A stretch of 64,000 nucleotides of DNA from Reyranellaceae bacterium (GTDB taxonomy: Bacteria; Pseudomonadota; Alphaproteobacteria; Reyranellales; Reyranellaceae), in assembly GCA_022844045.1 (NCBI GenBank), contig JALHMM010000012.1, positions 38,322 to 102,321 on the forward strand, read 5' to 3'. The notes beneath the pieces were generated by a model. That model was not told where the DNA came from. It ran no database searches and worked only from the letters and a program-made list of their open reading frames with translations. The position numbers and the translations under genes were made by a program. Positions 20,763 through 30,051 of the stretch are shown piece by piece. How positions within the stretch are numbered: position 1 is the first letter of the stretch; each line of letters starts with the position of its first letter.

Positions 20763-21929
20763 CTAGAAGCCGAGCGGCTGCGTAATGCGCGTCCAGCGGC
20801 CATTCTTGACCTGGGCGAGGAACGAGGAGCTCGCACCCTGGCGGATCTTGTCGCTGAAGCTGACCTCGGGGCCGTTGAAGATGTCCTTGTAGCCCTTGAT
20901 CGCTTCCATACCCTTGATGAAGCTGTCGAGCGTCAGGTCGGCGCCGGCGTTCTTGAGACCGACGGCGGTGAGGTCGGCGGCGACGTAGCCGTAGACCGCG
21001 CCGATGTTCGGATCGATATTGTACTTCTTCTTATAGTCGGCGACGAACTTCTTGACGCTCTCCACCGAGCTGTCGGCATAGGGCATCTCGGTCAGGCCCA
21101 TGCCGTAGAAGCCTTCCATGCCCTGGGCGGCGCCGACGACGAGATCGTAAACCGCGGCCGAGCCGACGAAGTCGACATCGGTCCAGCCCATCTTGCGCGC
21201 CGTGTTGTAGGGCACGATCGAGTCACGCACGATGGTGCCCATCAGGATCAGGTCGCAGCCGGCGGCCTTCAGCTTGGTGATCGGCGCGGTGAAGTCCTGG
21301 TCGGTCGGCTTGTGGGCCGCGGTCTCGACCACCTTGATGCCGAGCTGCTTGGTCTGCATCTCGGCGCCGATCAGGATCTCCTTGCCGAAATCGGTGTCCT
21401 GATACATCACGCAGACGGCCTTCTTGCCCTTCTCCTTGACGAAGTACTGCACCGCCGAACGGATCTGGTCGACGTAGGAGGCGGCGCCGTAGAACTTCAG
21501 GCGCTCGAACGGCTCGTACATCGAGCGCGCCGCCGACAGCGGGAACAGGTTGGGCACATTGGCCGCGAACTGGTCCTTGAAGCAGGCGTTGTTCATCGGC
21601 GTGCCCAGCGGGGCGACGAAGGCGAACACGTTGTCGCGGTTGATCAGCTTGTTGCAGGCCTGCACCGCCTTGGGCACCTGGTAGGCCTGGTCCTCGACGA
21701 TCAGCTTGATCTTGCGGCCGTTGATGCCGCCAGCGTCGTTGAGCTCGTCGAAGCGCATGCGCACCGCGTTCGACGACGACACACCATAGGTCGCGGCCAC
21801 GCCGCTGAGGTCGGTGGGCATGCCCAGGATGATCTCGGTCTTGGACACGCCGCGCGTCTGCGCGACGGCGCCGGTCGCGATCGCCGCGCTGAGCGCCGCG
21901 ACCGCCGCGATAGCCAGTTTCTGACGCAT
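20763..21929 (-). CDS. ABC transporter substrate-binding protein, Liv/HAAT family
   Basis: 388 residues. The signal peptide is MRQKLAIAAVAALSAAIATG, cleaved near AVAQT. The mature protein has the Periplas_BP_6 pattern: TEIILGMPTDLSG, an ELNDAGGINGRKI loop, FVAPLGTPMN and the GAVYGYVAAD region. It is a periplasmic receptor for a hydrophobic amino acid or, as often found in this family, an aromatic or aliphatic carboxylate. It is the last gene of the livHMGF / acyl-CoA synthetase cluster and is followed by a terminator. The adjoining CoA ligase argues for a carboxylic acid ligand. Confidence 0.93.
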   Translation of the reverse strand: MRQKLAIAAVAALSAAIATGAVAQTRGVSKTEIILGMPTDLSGVAATYGVSSSNAVRMRFDELNDAGGINGRKIKLIVEDQAYQVPKAVQACNKLINRDNVFAFVAPLGTPMNNACFKDQFAANVPNLFPLSAARSMYEPFERLKFYGAASYVDQIRSAVQYFVKEKGKKAVCVMYQDTDFGKEILIGAEMQTKQLGIKVVETAAHKPTDQDFTAPITKLKAAGCDLILMGTIVRDSIVPYNTARKMGWTDVDFVGSAAVYDLVVGAAQGMEGFYGMGLTEMPYADSSVESVKKFVADYKKKYNIDPNIGAVYGYVAADLTAVGLKNAGADLTLDSFIKGMEAIKGYKDIFNGPEVSFSDKIRQGASSSFLAQVKNGRWTRITQPLGF

Positions 21930-21974
21930 CTCTTCGTTCCTCCGGTTGATGACACAGCCCCGTGGGGCGGAACT

Positions 21975-23825
21975 CTACGCGGCTTCCGCGTACATGCTAT
22001 CGATCAGCCCCTTGTACTTTTCGTTCACGAACTTGCGCTTGAGCTTCATGGTCGGGGTGACCTCGTCGTCCTCCGCCGAGAGCTGGTGCTCCAGCAGGCG
22101 GAACTTCTTGATCGTCTCGACCCGCGCGAAACCCTGGTTGACCTTCTCGATCTCCGACCAGATCAGGTCCTGCACCTCGCGCGCGCGGCAGAGCGAGGTG
22201 AAATCGGTGAACGGCACGTTGCTGTCCTGTGCGTACTTCGACACGCTGTCGTAGTCGATCATCACCAGGCAGGTCAGGAACTTGCGCCGGTCGCCGACCA
22301 CCACCGCGTCGGAGATATAGGGCGAGAACTTCAGCTGGTTCTCGATCTCCGAGGGCGTGACGTTCTTGCCGCCGGCCGTGATGATGATGTCCTTCATCCG
22401 ATCGGTGATGCGCACATAGCCTTCGTTGTCGATGGTGCCGACATCGCCGGTATGAAGCCAGCCGTCGCGCAGGGTCTCGGCTGTCTTCTCGGGCTGATTC
22501 AGGTAGCCCATGAAGATGTGCGGCCCGCGCAGCACGATCTCGCCCTCGGGCGACAGCTTGAGCTCGGTGTTGGGCGCGGCGACACCCACGGTGCCGAGCT
22601 TGATGCGATTGGGCATGCCGGTGGCCACGCCGCAATTCTCGGTCTGGCCGTAGACCTCGCGCATGTCGATGCCCAGCGCGCGGTACCAGCGGATCAGATC
22701 GGGCGCGATCGGCGCGGCGCCGGTGCCGGCGAACCGCACGCGGTGCATGCCGATGGCGCGCTTGATGTTGTCGAGCACGCAGTAGTCGGCGACGGCGTAT
22801 TGCAGCTTCAGCCAGGCCGATGGCTCCTGGCCCTCGAGCTTCGTCTCGGCGACCTTCATGCCGACGCCGAGTGCCCAGGCATAGGCGGTACGGCCGATCC
22901 AGGTCGCTTCCTTCATGCGGATGGCGATGCCGGAGTAGAAGCGCTCCCAGATGCGCGGCACGGCGAAGAACGTCGTCGGCGCCACCTCGCGCACGTTGTC
23001 CGGCACCGTCTCGACGCTTTCGGCGAAATTGGCGATGGCGCCGGAACGCAGCGGCAGGAAAGCGGTGAAGGTGCGCTCGGCGACGTGGCACAGCGGCAGG
23101 AAGGCGAGCTGCTCCTCGTCGTGGCGCATCGGGATAAAGGCGTCGGCGTTGGCCAGCTGGAAGATCACGTTGCGATGCGAGAGCATCGCGCCCTTGGGCG
23201 GGCCCGTCGTGCCCGAGGTGTAGACCAGCAGGGCCAGCGCCTCGGCGCGCGAGGCGGCGACCAGCTCCTCCCACTTGCCGGGATGGGCCTTGTCATGCTC
23301 GCGCCCGAGCTTCAGCAACTCGTCGAACGGCATGATCTGCGGGTCGCTGAAGTCGGTCAGGCCTTCCATGTCGAAGATGAAGGCCTTCTCGACCTGCGGG
23401 CTGCGCGCGCGCACGTCGAGGAACTTGTCGAGTTGCTCCTCGTTCTCGACGAACAGGAAGCGCGAACGGCTGTCGTTGAGGATGTATTCGACCTGCTTGG
23501 CGGCGTCGGTCGGGTAGATGCCGTTGGATACACCGCCGGCGCCCATGATGCCCATGTCAGCGTAGAGCCATTCGGGGATGGTGTCGGCGAGGATGGAGAC
23601 CACGTCGCCGCGCGCCAACCCGAGACTGACCAGGCCCATGCCGATGGCGCGGGCTCGCTCGCCGTACTCGCGCCAGCTGGTCGAGCGCCAAATACCCAGC
23701 GTCTTCTCGCGGAAGGCCGTCTTGCCGTCGCGCGCACGCACCTGATGCCAGAACAGCTTCGGGATGGTGTCGCAGCCCTCGATCTCGATCTTCTTGACCG
23801 AGCCCGCGTGGACATCCGCGTTCAT
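21975..23825 (-). CDS. Long-chain-type acyl-CoA synthetase (AMP-forming) in the Liv transporter cluster
   Basis: 616 residues, the size of FadD15/FAA-type long acyl-CoA synthetases. The adenylate loop YTSGTTGPPKG is at 202-212. A YGQTENCG motif, the LHTGDVGTIDNEGYVRITDR hinge part (written as TGDVGTIDNEG) and the KDIIITAGGKNVTPSEIE segment follow. It converts a carboxylic acid to its CoA thioester. It lies between livF and the periplasmic binding protein on the same strand, which links it to the imported solute, although a palindromic repeat separates it from livF. ATG start at 23825 with GGAGGGCC nearby. Confidence 0.92.
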   Translation of the reverse strand: MNADVHAGSVKKIEIEGCDTIPKLFWHQVRARDGKTAFREKTLGIWRSTSWREYGERARAIGMGLVSLGLARGDVVSILADTIPEWLYADMGIMGAGGVSNGIYPTDAAKQVEYILNDSRSRFLFVENEEQLDKFLDVRARSPQVEKAFIFDMEGLTDFSDPQIMPFDELLKLGREHDKAHPGKWEELVAASRAEALALLVYTSGTTGPPKGAMLSHRNVIFQLANADAFIPMRHDEEQLAFLPLCHVAERTFTAFLPLRSGAIANFAESVETVPDNVREVAPTTFFAVPRIWERFYSGIAIRMKEATWIGRTAYAWALGVGMKVAETKLEGQEPSAWLKLQYAVADYCVLDNIKRAIGMHRVRFAGTGAAPIAPDLIRWYRALGIDMREVYGQTENCGVATGMPNRIKLGTVGVAAPNTELKLSPEGEIVLRGPHIFMGYLNQPEKTAETLRDGWLHTGDVGTIDNEGYVRITDRMKDIIITAGGKNVTPSEIENQLKFSPYISDAVVVGDRRKFLTCLVMIDYDSVSKYAQDSNVPFTDFTSLCRAREVQDLIWSEIEKVNQGFARVETIKKFRLLEHQLSAEDDEVTPTMKLKRKFVNEKYKGLIDSMYAEAA

Positions 23826-23890
23826 CTCCGGCGGCCCTCCCTGATTTGGCCTGATTTCGTTCCGTCTTTCCTACCGCATCCGGGCTGCCC

Positions 23891-23956
23891 TGTCATTCCG
23901 AGCGAAGCGAGGAATCCATGCTGTTGCCTGGATCCCTCGCTACGCTCGGGATGACA
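23891..23956. repeat. Palindromic element, TGTCATTCCGAGCG family, copy 1
   Basis: Arms at 23891-23918 and 23929-23956 pair at 25 of 28 positions, with a 10-base loop. The arm core TCATTCCGAGCG(A/C)AGCGAG recurs at 49244, 59797 and 61961 in related forms. It lies between livF and the acyl-CoA synthetase inside an otherwise co-directional cluster. Confidence 0.9.
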
Positions 23957-23968
23957 AGAGGTGCCAGG

Positions 23969-24742
23969 TCACCGCCACGTCTTGCGCTTCTTCCAGCGCC
24001 GCTTGCCGCGGGCGCCTTCTTCCTTGATGCCCAGGTAGAATTCCTTGATGTCCTCCTTCTGCAGGAGGCGTTCGCAGGTGTCGGCCATGACGATACGGCC
24101 GACCTCCAGCACGTAGCCGTAGTCGGCGACCTGCAGGGCCATGTTGGCGTTCTGCTCGACCAGCAGGATGGTGACGCCGCGCTCCTTGTTGATGCGCACG
24201 ATGATGTCGAAGATTTCCTTCACCAGCTTCGGTGAGAGGCCCAGCGAGGGCTCGTCCAGCAGCATCATGCGCGGGCTCGCCATAAGCGCGCGGCTGATCG
24301 CCAGCATCTGCTGCTCACCGCCCGACAGGGAGCCCGCCCGCTGATCGGCGCGCTCCTTCAGGACCGGGAAATAGCCGAACACCGTCTCGAGGTCCTTGGC
24401 GACCCCGTCTGGATCGCGCCTGGTGTAGGCGCCCATACGCAGATTTTCGCGCACGCTCAGGAACGGGAAGACCTCGCGGCCCTCCGGCACGTGGCTCATG
24501 CCCAGGCGCATGACCTTGTCGGGATCCATGCGCTGGATCTCGCGGCCCTCGAAGGTCACCGAACCCTTTTGCGGGTCCATCACGCCGCTGACGGTCTTGA
24601 GCACCGTGGTCTTGCCGGCGCCGTTGGCGCCCAGGATGGTGACGATGTCGCCTTTGGGCACCTCGAAGGAGACGCCGCGGATGGCCATGATCGGACCGTA
24701 ATAGGTCTCGATGTTGCTGACCTTGAGCTGGGCTTCGGCCAT
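23969..24742 (-). CDS. livF: ABC transporter ATP-binding protein LivF-type
   Basis: 257 residues. Walker A GANGAGKTT, signature LSGGEQQM, Walker B MMLLDEPSLGLSP and the H-loop (VEQNAN, as usual in LivF where the His is replaced) are all present. It energises uptake with LivG. The C-terminus carries a basic extension, EGARGKRRWKKRKTWR, not normally found in LivF. Its start is seven bases after the livG stop. The cognate permeases livH and livM lie upstream. Confidence 0.94.
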   Translation of the reverse strand: MAEAQLKVSNIETYYGPIMAIRGVSFEVPKGDIVTILGANGAGKTTVLKTVSGVMDPQKGSVTFEGREIQRMDPDKVMRLGMSHVPEGREVFPFLSVRENLRMGAYTRRDPDGVAKDLETVFGYFPVLKERADQRAGSLSGGEQQMLAISRALMASPRMMLLDEPSLGLSPKLVKEIFDIIVRINKERGVTILLVEQNANMALQVADYGYVLEVGRIVMADTCERLLQKEDIKEFYLGIKEEGARGKRRWKKRKTWR

Positions 24743-24748
24743 GAGAGC

Positions 24749-25503
<755 letters not shown>

Positions 25504-25507
<4 letters not shown>

Positions 25508-26643
25508 CTGAGACGCTCCGACTTCATGTAGCTCTTCTGGCGCTTGAAGGTGGCGCGCTTGTACATCGGGAAGGTCGAGAAGAAGACGCGGATCTTCACC
25601 CAGCGGCCGTAGATGCCCAGGGGCTCGAGCAGGATCACCAGCACCAGGATCAGGCCCAGGATGCCGGCCTCGACGCCGGGCTTGGCGAGGAACCCGCCGA
25701 TCGCCTTGCCGATGGCGCCGATCGCGCTGATGCCGGTGGAGGTCGCGGCGGCGCTGAGGCCGGCCGGAATCTCGTCGCGCAGGATCGAGATCACCGGCGG
25801 CAACAGCACGACGAAGATCGCGCCGAAGATCGTGCCGTGCAGCGAGCCCAGACCGCCGACGATCACCAGCAGCAGGAAGTTGATCGACAGCAGGATGTTG
25901 AAGATGTCGGGCGCGAGGTGGGAGATCTTATGGGCGTAGAGCGCGCCGGCCAGTCCCATCAGGCCGGCGGAGTAGGCGAAGGCGATCGACTTGTAGATCG
26001 CCAGATGCACGCCCATGGACTGCGCGGCGATCTCGCTGTCACGGATCGCCACCCAGGCGCGGCCGGTCGGCGAGCGCAGCAGGTTGCGCGTGAGCCATAA
26101 GGTCAGCACGAGGAAGAAGAGACAGAGATAGTAGAAATTGGCCTTGGTGAAGGTGATGCCGAAGATCACCGGCATGGCGACGGGCAGGCCATCGAAGCCG
26201 TTGGTCACCGCCGTCCAGTGGTTGAAGACCTCCTGGATGATCAGCGAGAAGGCCAGGGTCGCGATCGTGAGGTAGATGCCGGTCATCCTGAGCGCCGGCA
26301 GGCCGACGATCAGGCCGCAGCCGGTGGTGATGACGACCGCCATGGCGACCGACGGGACCCATGGGATGCCGATCTTCAGGAAATAGCCGTGGGCGTAGGC
26401 GCCGATGCCGAGGAAGGCGGCGTGACCCAGCGACACCAGCCCGGTGAAGCCGACCAGCACCATCAGCGAGACGCCGCAGATGCCGTAGATCAGCACCAGG
26501 CTGATCTCGGTGACGTAGTAGGTCGACATCAGCAGCGGCAAGGCCACGGCGATCACGGCGAGCAGCCCGTACCAGAACTTGTCCACGCCGTCGCGGAACA
26601 GGCCAATGTCCTGGTTATAGGAGGTCTTGAAGAGGAAACGCAT
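25504..26643 (-). CDS. livM: ABC transporter permease LivM-type
   Basis: 379 residues with 8-10 membrane helices (for example LVLIYGICGVSLMVLVGF). It carries the EAA-like permease loop in RDSEIAAQSMGVHLAIYKSIAF and GTIFGAIFVVLLP. The C-terminal tail beyond the last helix (GRWVKIRVFFSTFPMYKRAT) is longer than usual, reaches the cytoplasm and is basic. It overlaps livG by four bases and starts nine bases after livH. Confidence 0.93.
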
Positions 26644-26652
26644 CGGCCGCCC

Positions 26653-27561
26653 CTACACTTTCTTGCGGCCGAGCGAGCCGAACAGACCCTGCGGGCGAAC
26701 CGCGAGCATGAGCAGCAGCACGACGTAGGGGGCCGCGTCTTTGAAGCCATCGGGCAGGAAGCGGCCGGCGAAGAGCTCGATCAGCCCGATGATGATGCCG
26801 CCGACCAGCGCGCCGGGGATCGAGCCGAATCCGCCCAGCACCGCCGCGGCGAAGGCCTTCAGCGCCACAGCGAGGCCCATGTTGATGTCGATCAGCGTGA
26901 CCGGCGCCAGCAGGATGCCGGCGATCGCCGCCGTCGCCGCCGAGATCGCCCAGATCAGCGAGAAGATCAGCTTGACCGGGATGCCCATGTAGTAGGCGGC
27001 CAGCTGGTTCTGCGACGTCGCCTGCATGGCCACGCCGATACGGGTGTAGTTGAAGAAGGCGTAAAGCGTGCCGCACAGCAGGAAGGTGCCGACGACGATC
27101 GACAGGTACTGGTCGCTGAAGGTGACGCCGGCGATCACGGTCACGCCTGAGAACGGCGTGGTCAGCGTGTAGATCTCCGAGCCCCAGGTCACGCTGGCGA
27201 AGGTCCGGAACATCGCGCCCAGGCCGATGGTCAGCATGACCACCGCGAATTGCGGCTGGCCGATCACCTTGCGCAGGATGGAGCGATCGAGCAGGGCGCC
27301 GAACAGGGCGACGACCACCACGGCGAGGCCGAAGCCCAGCCAGTAGTCCCAGCCCCACCAGGCGACGGCCATGTAGGCGACGAAGGCGCCCAGCATCAGC
27401 AGATCGCCCTGGGCGAAGTTGACCAGCTCGGTCGCCTTGTAGATCAGCACGAAGCCGAGCGCGACCAAGCCATAAATACAGCCGACCGCGACACCGTTGA
27501 GCAACAACTGCAGAAACGTGACCAGCTTCTGTTCCTCCCGTGGGCGATCTCGCGTCGCCAT
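26653..27561 (-). CDS. livH: ABC transporter permease LivH-type
   Basis: 302 residues from the ATG at 27561 (GGAG six bases upstream). Membrane helices start at LLLNGVAVGCIYGLVALGFV, followed by the family motif NFAQGDLLMLGAF. GGFGSIPGALVGGIIIGLIE and a final RPQGLFG complete the LivH pattern. The frame is open further upstream to 27714, but that would overlap the divergent acyl-CoA dehydrogenase. A GGGAGG stretch just inside the gene before LVTFLQLLL could support an alternative CTG start. First gene of the transport cluster. Confidence 0.92.
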   Translation of the reverse strand: MATRDRPREEQKLVTFLQLLLNGVAVGCIYGLVALGFVLIYKATELVNFAQGDLLMLGAFVAYMAVAWWGWDYWLGFGLAVVVVALFGALLDRSILRKVIGQPQFAVVMLTIGLGAMFRTFASVTWGSEIYTLTTPFSGVTVIAGVTFSDQYLSIVVGTFLLCGTLYAFFNYTRIGVAMQATSQNQLAAYYMGIPVKLIFSLIWAISAATAAIAGILLAPVTLIDINMGLAVALKAFAAAVLGGFGSIPGALVGGIIIGLIELFAGRFLPDGFKDAAPYVVLLLMLAVRPQGLFGSLGRKKV

Positions 27562-27608
27562 CACTCCATCGCCAATATCGGAGTCGCCCCGCGCTGTAAA
27601 GCCGCCGC

Positions 27609-27625
27609 GTCTCGCCGAGCGAGAC
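27609..27625. promoter_or_regulatory. 7-bp palindrome in the livH / acyl-CoA dehydrogenase divergent promoter
   Basis: GTCTCGC-CGA-GCGAGAC is a perfect inverted repeat midway in the 119-bp gap between two divergent genes. The position and size fit a regulator operator, though no regulator gene is adjacent. Confidence 0.45.
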
Positions 27626-27680
27626 AGGTTTCGCGGAATCCGTTTATGAAGGGCGTGACATCGGGAGGTAACATCCGACC

Positions 27681-28859
27681 ATGAGCACCGCCACGCGGGA
27701 ATCCATCCCGCCACCAGCAGCGCCGGCGAGCCCGTTCTATACCGCCGAGCACGAGGCCTTCCGCGACACCCTGCGCCGCTTCGTCGCCCGGGAGATCGCC
27801 CCCTATGTCGACGAATGGGACGAGGCCGGCGAGTTTCCGCGCGAGCTCTATCGCAAGGCCTCTTCCATCGGCCTGCTGCAGCTGGGCTACGCCGAGGAAT
27901 TCGGTGGCGTGCCGACCGACCCGTTCTACCGCATCATAGTCAGCGAGGAATTGGCCAAGGCGGGCAGCGGCGGCGTCAACGCCTCGCTGATGAGCCATTC
28001 CATCGGCGCGCCGCCGATCGCCGCGCTCGGGCCGGAATGGATGAAGCGCAAGGTGCTGCCCGAGATCCTGGCCGGCGAGAAGATCAGCGCGCTCGCCATC
28101 ACCGAGCCCAGCGGCGGCTCCGACGTGGCCAACCTGAAGACCACGGCGCGGCGCGAGGGCGATCATTACATCGTCAACGGCCAGAAGATGTTCATCACCT
28201 CGGGCTTCCGCGCCGACTACTACACCGTGGCGGTGCGCACCGGCGGGCCGGGCGCGTCGGGTGTCTCGCTGTTGCTGATCGAACGCGATCGACCCGGCTT
28301 CTCGCGCACCAAGCTGCGCAAGATGGGCTGGTGGGCCTCCGACACCGCGCAGCTCTTCTTCGACGACGTGAAGGTGCCGGTCGAGAACCTGATCGGCGAG
28401 GAGAATCGCGGCTTCATCGGCATCATGCTGAACTTCAACCAGGAGCGTATCGGCCTGGCATCAGGTGCGCACGCTTTCGCGCGCGTCTGCCTCGACGAGG
28501 CGATCGCCTATGCGCGCGAGCGCCACACCTTTGGCAAGCCGCTGATCGCCAACCAGGTAATCCGCCACAAGATCGTCGACATGGCGATGAAGGTGAACGC
28601 GGTGAAGGCCAATCTGGAGATGCTGGCCTGGCGCGTGCACCACGGCGAGCGGCCGGTGGCCGAGATCTGCATGCTGAAGAACCTAGCCACGACCACGCTG
28701 GAATACGTCGCCAACGAGGCGATGCAGATCCTGGGCGGCGCGGGCTATCTGCGCGGCTCGAAGGTCGAGCGCATCTACCGCGAGACCAAGGTGATGACCA
28801 TAGGCGGCGGCTCGCTCGAGATCATGAAGGATCTCGCCGCGCGTCAGATGGGGCTGTGA
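27681..28859 (+). CDS. Acyl-CoA dehydrogenase, LCAD/IVD-like active site
   Basis: 392 residues with GGGAGG upstream. FAD and substrate segments are ALAITEPSGGSDVANL, KMFITSGFRADY and the C-terminal ILGGAGYLRGSKVERIYRET. The usual catalytic Glu in the final EGT-EI motif is replaced by Gly (IGGGSLEIM). The likely base is Glu255 in FNQERIGLA, in the helix position used by long-chain and isovaleryl-CoA dehydrogenases. It is divergent from the Liv cluster that contains an acyl-CoA synthetase, so it probably takes the imported, CoA-activated acid into beta-oxidation. Confidence 0.92.
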   Translation: MSTATRESIPPPAAPASPFYTAEHEAFRDTLRRFVAREIAPYVDEWDEAGEFPRELYRKASSIGLLQLGYAEEFGGVPTDPFYRIIVSEELAKAGSGGVNASLMSHSIGAPPIAALGPEWMKRKVLPEILAGEKISALAITEPSGGSDVANLKTTARREGDHYIVNGQKMFITSGFRADYYTVAVRTGGPGASGVSLLLIERDRPGFSRTKLRKMGWWASDTAQLFFDDVKVPVENLIGEENRGFIGIMLNFNQERIGLASGAHAFARVCLDEAIAYARERHTFGKPLIANQVIRHKIVDMAMKVNAVKANLEMLAWRVHHGERPVAEICMLKNLATTTLEYVANEAMQILGGAGYLRGSKVERIYRETKVMTIGGGSLEIMKDLAARQMGL

Positions 28860-28870
28860 GTGTCATTTTT

Positions 28871-28998
28871 ACCTTCCCCCGGAGGGGGAAGGTGGCGCGC
28901 GTAGCGCGACGGATGGGGGATGTCGAAGACGAACGCAGGAGTCCGTCTTCGACATCCCCCATCCGCCCTGCGGGCACCTTCCCCCTCCGGGGGAAGGT
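28871..28998. repeat. Palindromic element, CCTTCCCCC family, copy 1
   Basis: Each end is a small palindrome (ACCTTCCCCC-GGA-GGGGGAAGGT at 28871-28893, and its mirror at 28976-28998). The inner parts also pair (GGATGGGGGATGTCGAAGAC with its complement near 28944-28964). The whole can fold into a long stem between an acyl-CoA dehydrogenase and a thioesterase. Two close relatives lie at 34287 and 61327. Confidence 0.9.
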
Positions 28999-29017
28999 AT
29001 AGTTGACCGAGAGGCGA

Positions 29018-29533
29018 ATGATGGCCGACGCGCCGAAATCGTTGTTCGAGACCATGCCCGAACAGGCGCTGGCGACGTTCCAGGCGCGGTTCTCCGACAC
29101 CATCCCGCAGAACAAGGCGCTGGGCGTGCAGGTCGTGGCCGTGCGCAAGGGCGTGGCCACGATGAAGCTGGAGTGGCAGCCGCATCTCGTGGGCAATCCC
29201 GAGACCGGCGTGCTGTTTGGCGGCGCGCTTACGACGCTGATCGATGCGTGCAGCGGCATGGCGGTCGGGACCATGCTGACCGAGCCATCGCCCTTCGCCA
29301 CGCTCGATCTGCGCATCGACTACATCAAGCCGGCGACGCCGGGGCAGGCGGTGATCGCCGAAGCGGAGTGCTTCAAGCTGACCAACAACGTCGCCTTCAC
29401 CCGCGCGGTGGCGCATCACGGTGATCCAGCGGATCCCATCGCCTCGTCCGCCGGCACCTTCATGATGGGCACCAAGGGCACGGTGCTGCAGGCGCAGACC
29501 ATCGGTGCACGTCTCGCCAAGGGGGCGTCGTGA
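29018..29533 (+). CDS. Hotdog-fold thioesterase (PaaI-like)
   Basis: 171 residues from the ATG at 29018 (a second ATG follows at once and is slightly better spaced from GAGAGG). The hotdog core is visible as GNPETGVLFGGALTTLIDACSG, in which the Asp of LIDACSG is the usual catalytic position, followed by ATLDLRIDYIKPA. These enzymes hydrolyse acyl-CoA thioesters. The stop overlaps the start of a second hotdog gene (GTGA), so the two are coupled and may form a heteromer. Confidence 0.88.
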   Translation: MMADAPKSLFETMPEQALATFQARFSDTIPQNKALGVQVVAVRKGVATMKLEWQPHLVGNPETGVLFGGALTTLIDACSGMAVGTMLTEPSPFATLDLRIDYIKPATPGQAVIAEAECFKLTNNVAFTRAVAHHGDPADPIASSAGTFMMGTKGTVLQAQTIGARLAKGAS

Positions 29534-29973
29534 GCCTGCGTCTCGACCTTCTGCGCAAGGCGCGCGACGAAGGCGACCTCGCGGCGCTGGCCGAGGCGAT
29601 TCCCTATGCGCAGTGGATGGGCATGGCGCCGGAGAATTCGACCGGCGAGCTGCTGACGCGCATGCGCTACAAGCCCGACCTGATCGGCAACACGCATCTG
29701 CCGGCGCTGCACGGCGGCACGATCGGTTCGTTGATGGAGATGGCGGCGATTTTCCACTTGCTGTGGGAACTCGACAACGAGAGCCTGCCCAAGATCGTCA
29801 ACATCACCGTCGACTACCTGCGGTCCGGCCGCCCGGTCGACACCATCGCCAAAGCCACCGTGACCAAGCAGGGCCGCCGCGTGGTGAACGTCTCGGTCGA
29901 GGCCTGGCAGGAAGACCGCGCGCGGCCGGTGGCGGCGGCGCGGATCCACTTCCTTGTCAACGCGGCGGGGTAG
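29530..29973 (+). CDS. Second hotdog-fold thioesterase, translationally coupled
   Basis: 147 residues beginning at a GTG that overlaps the previous stop by four bases. LPALHGGTIGSLMEMAAIFHLL is the helix of the hotdog fold, with Glu in place of the usual Asp, and NITVDYLRSGRPVDTIAKA is the characteristic strand pair. It differs from its partner in sequence and active-site residue, so it is an old duplication. Together with the upstream acyl-CoA dehydrogenase they may release CoA from intermediates of the imported acid. Confidence 0.88.
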   Translation: MSLRLDLLRKARDEGDLAALAEAIPYAQWMGMAPENSTGELLTRMRYKPDLIGNTHLPALHGGTIGSLMEMAAIFHLLWELDNESLPKIVNITVDYLRSGRPVDTIAKATVTKQGRRVVNVSVEAWQEDRARPVAAARIHFLVNAAG

Positions 29974-29978
29974 CGGTC

Positions 29979-30042
29979 GGGGCGCGCCACTCCAGTGGCG
30001 CGTTCGTTGGACCGACGCCGCGCCACTGGAGTGGCGCGCCCC
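29979..30042. repeat. Palindromic element, GGCGCGCCACTCC family, copy 1
   Basis: Perfect 24-bp arms at 29979-30002 and 30019-30042 (core CGCGCCACTCCAGTGGCGCG, itself palindromic) with a 16-base loop. It separates two convergent genes and could act as a bidirectional terminator. The same element recurs at 35735-35799. Confidence 0.92.
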
Positions 30043-30051
30043 CAGCGGTGC

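Noticed and set aside
21312..23954. 880-codon open frame on the plus strand
   Set aside because: Antisense to the Liv-type receptor and acyl-CoA synthetase, which both have intact family motifs.
28871..28998. Possible CRISPR-like repeat unit
   Set aside because: The repeats are inverted, not direct, and there is no regular array of spacers or cas gene.
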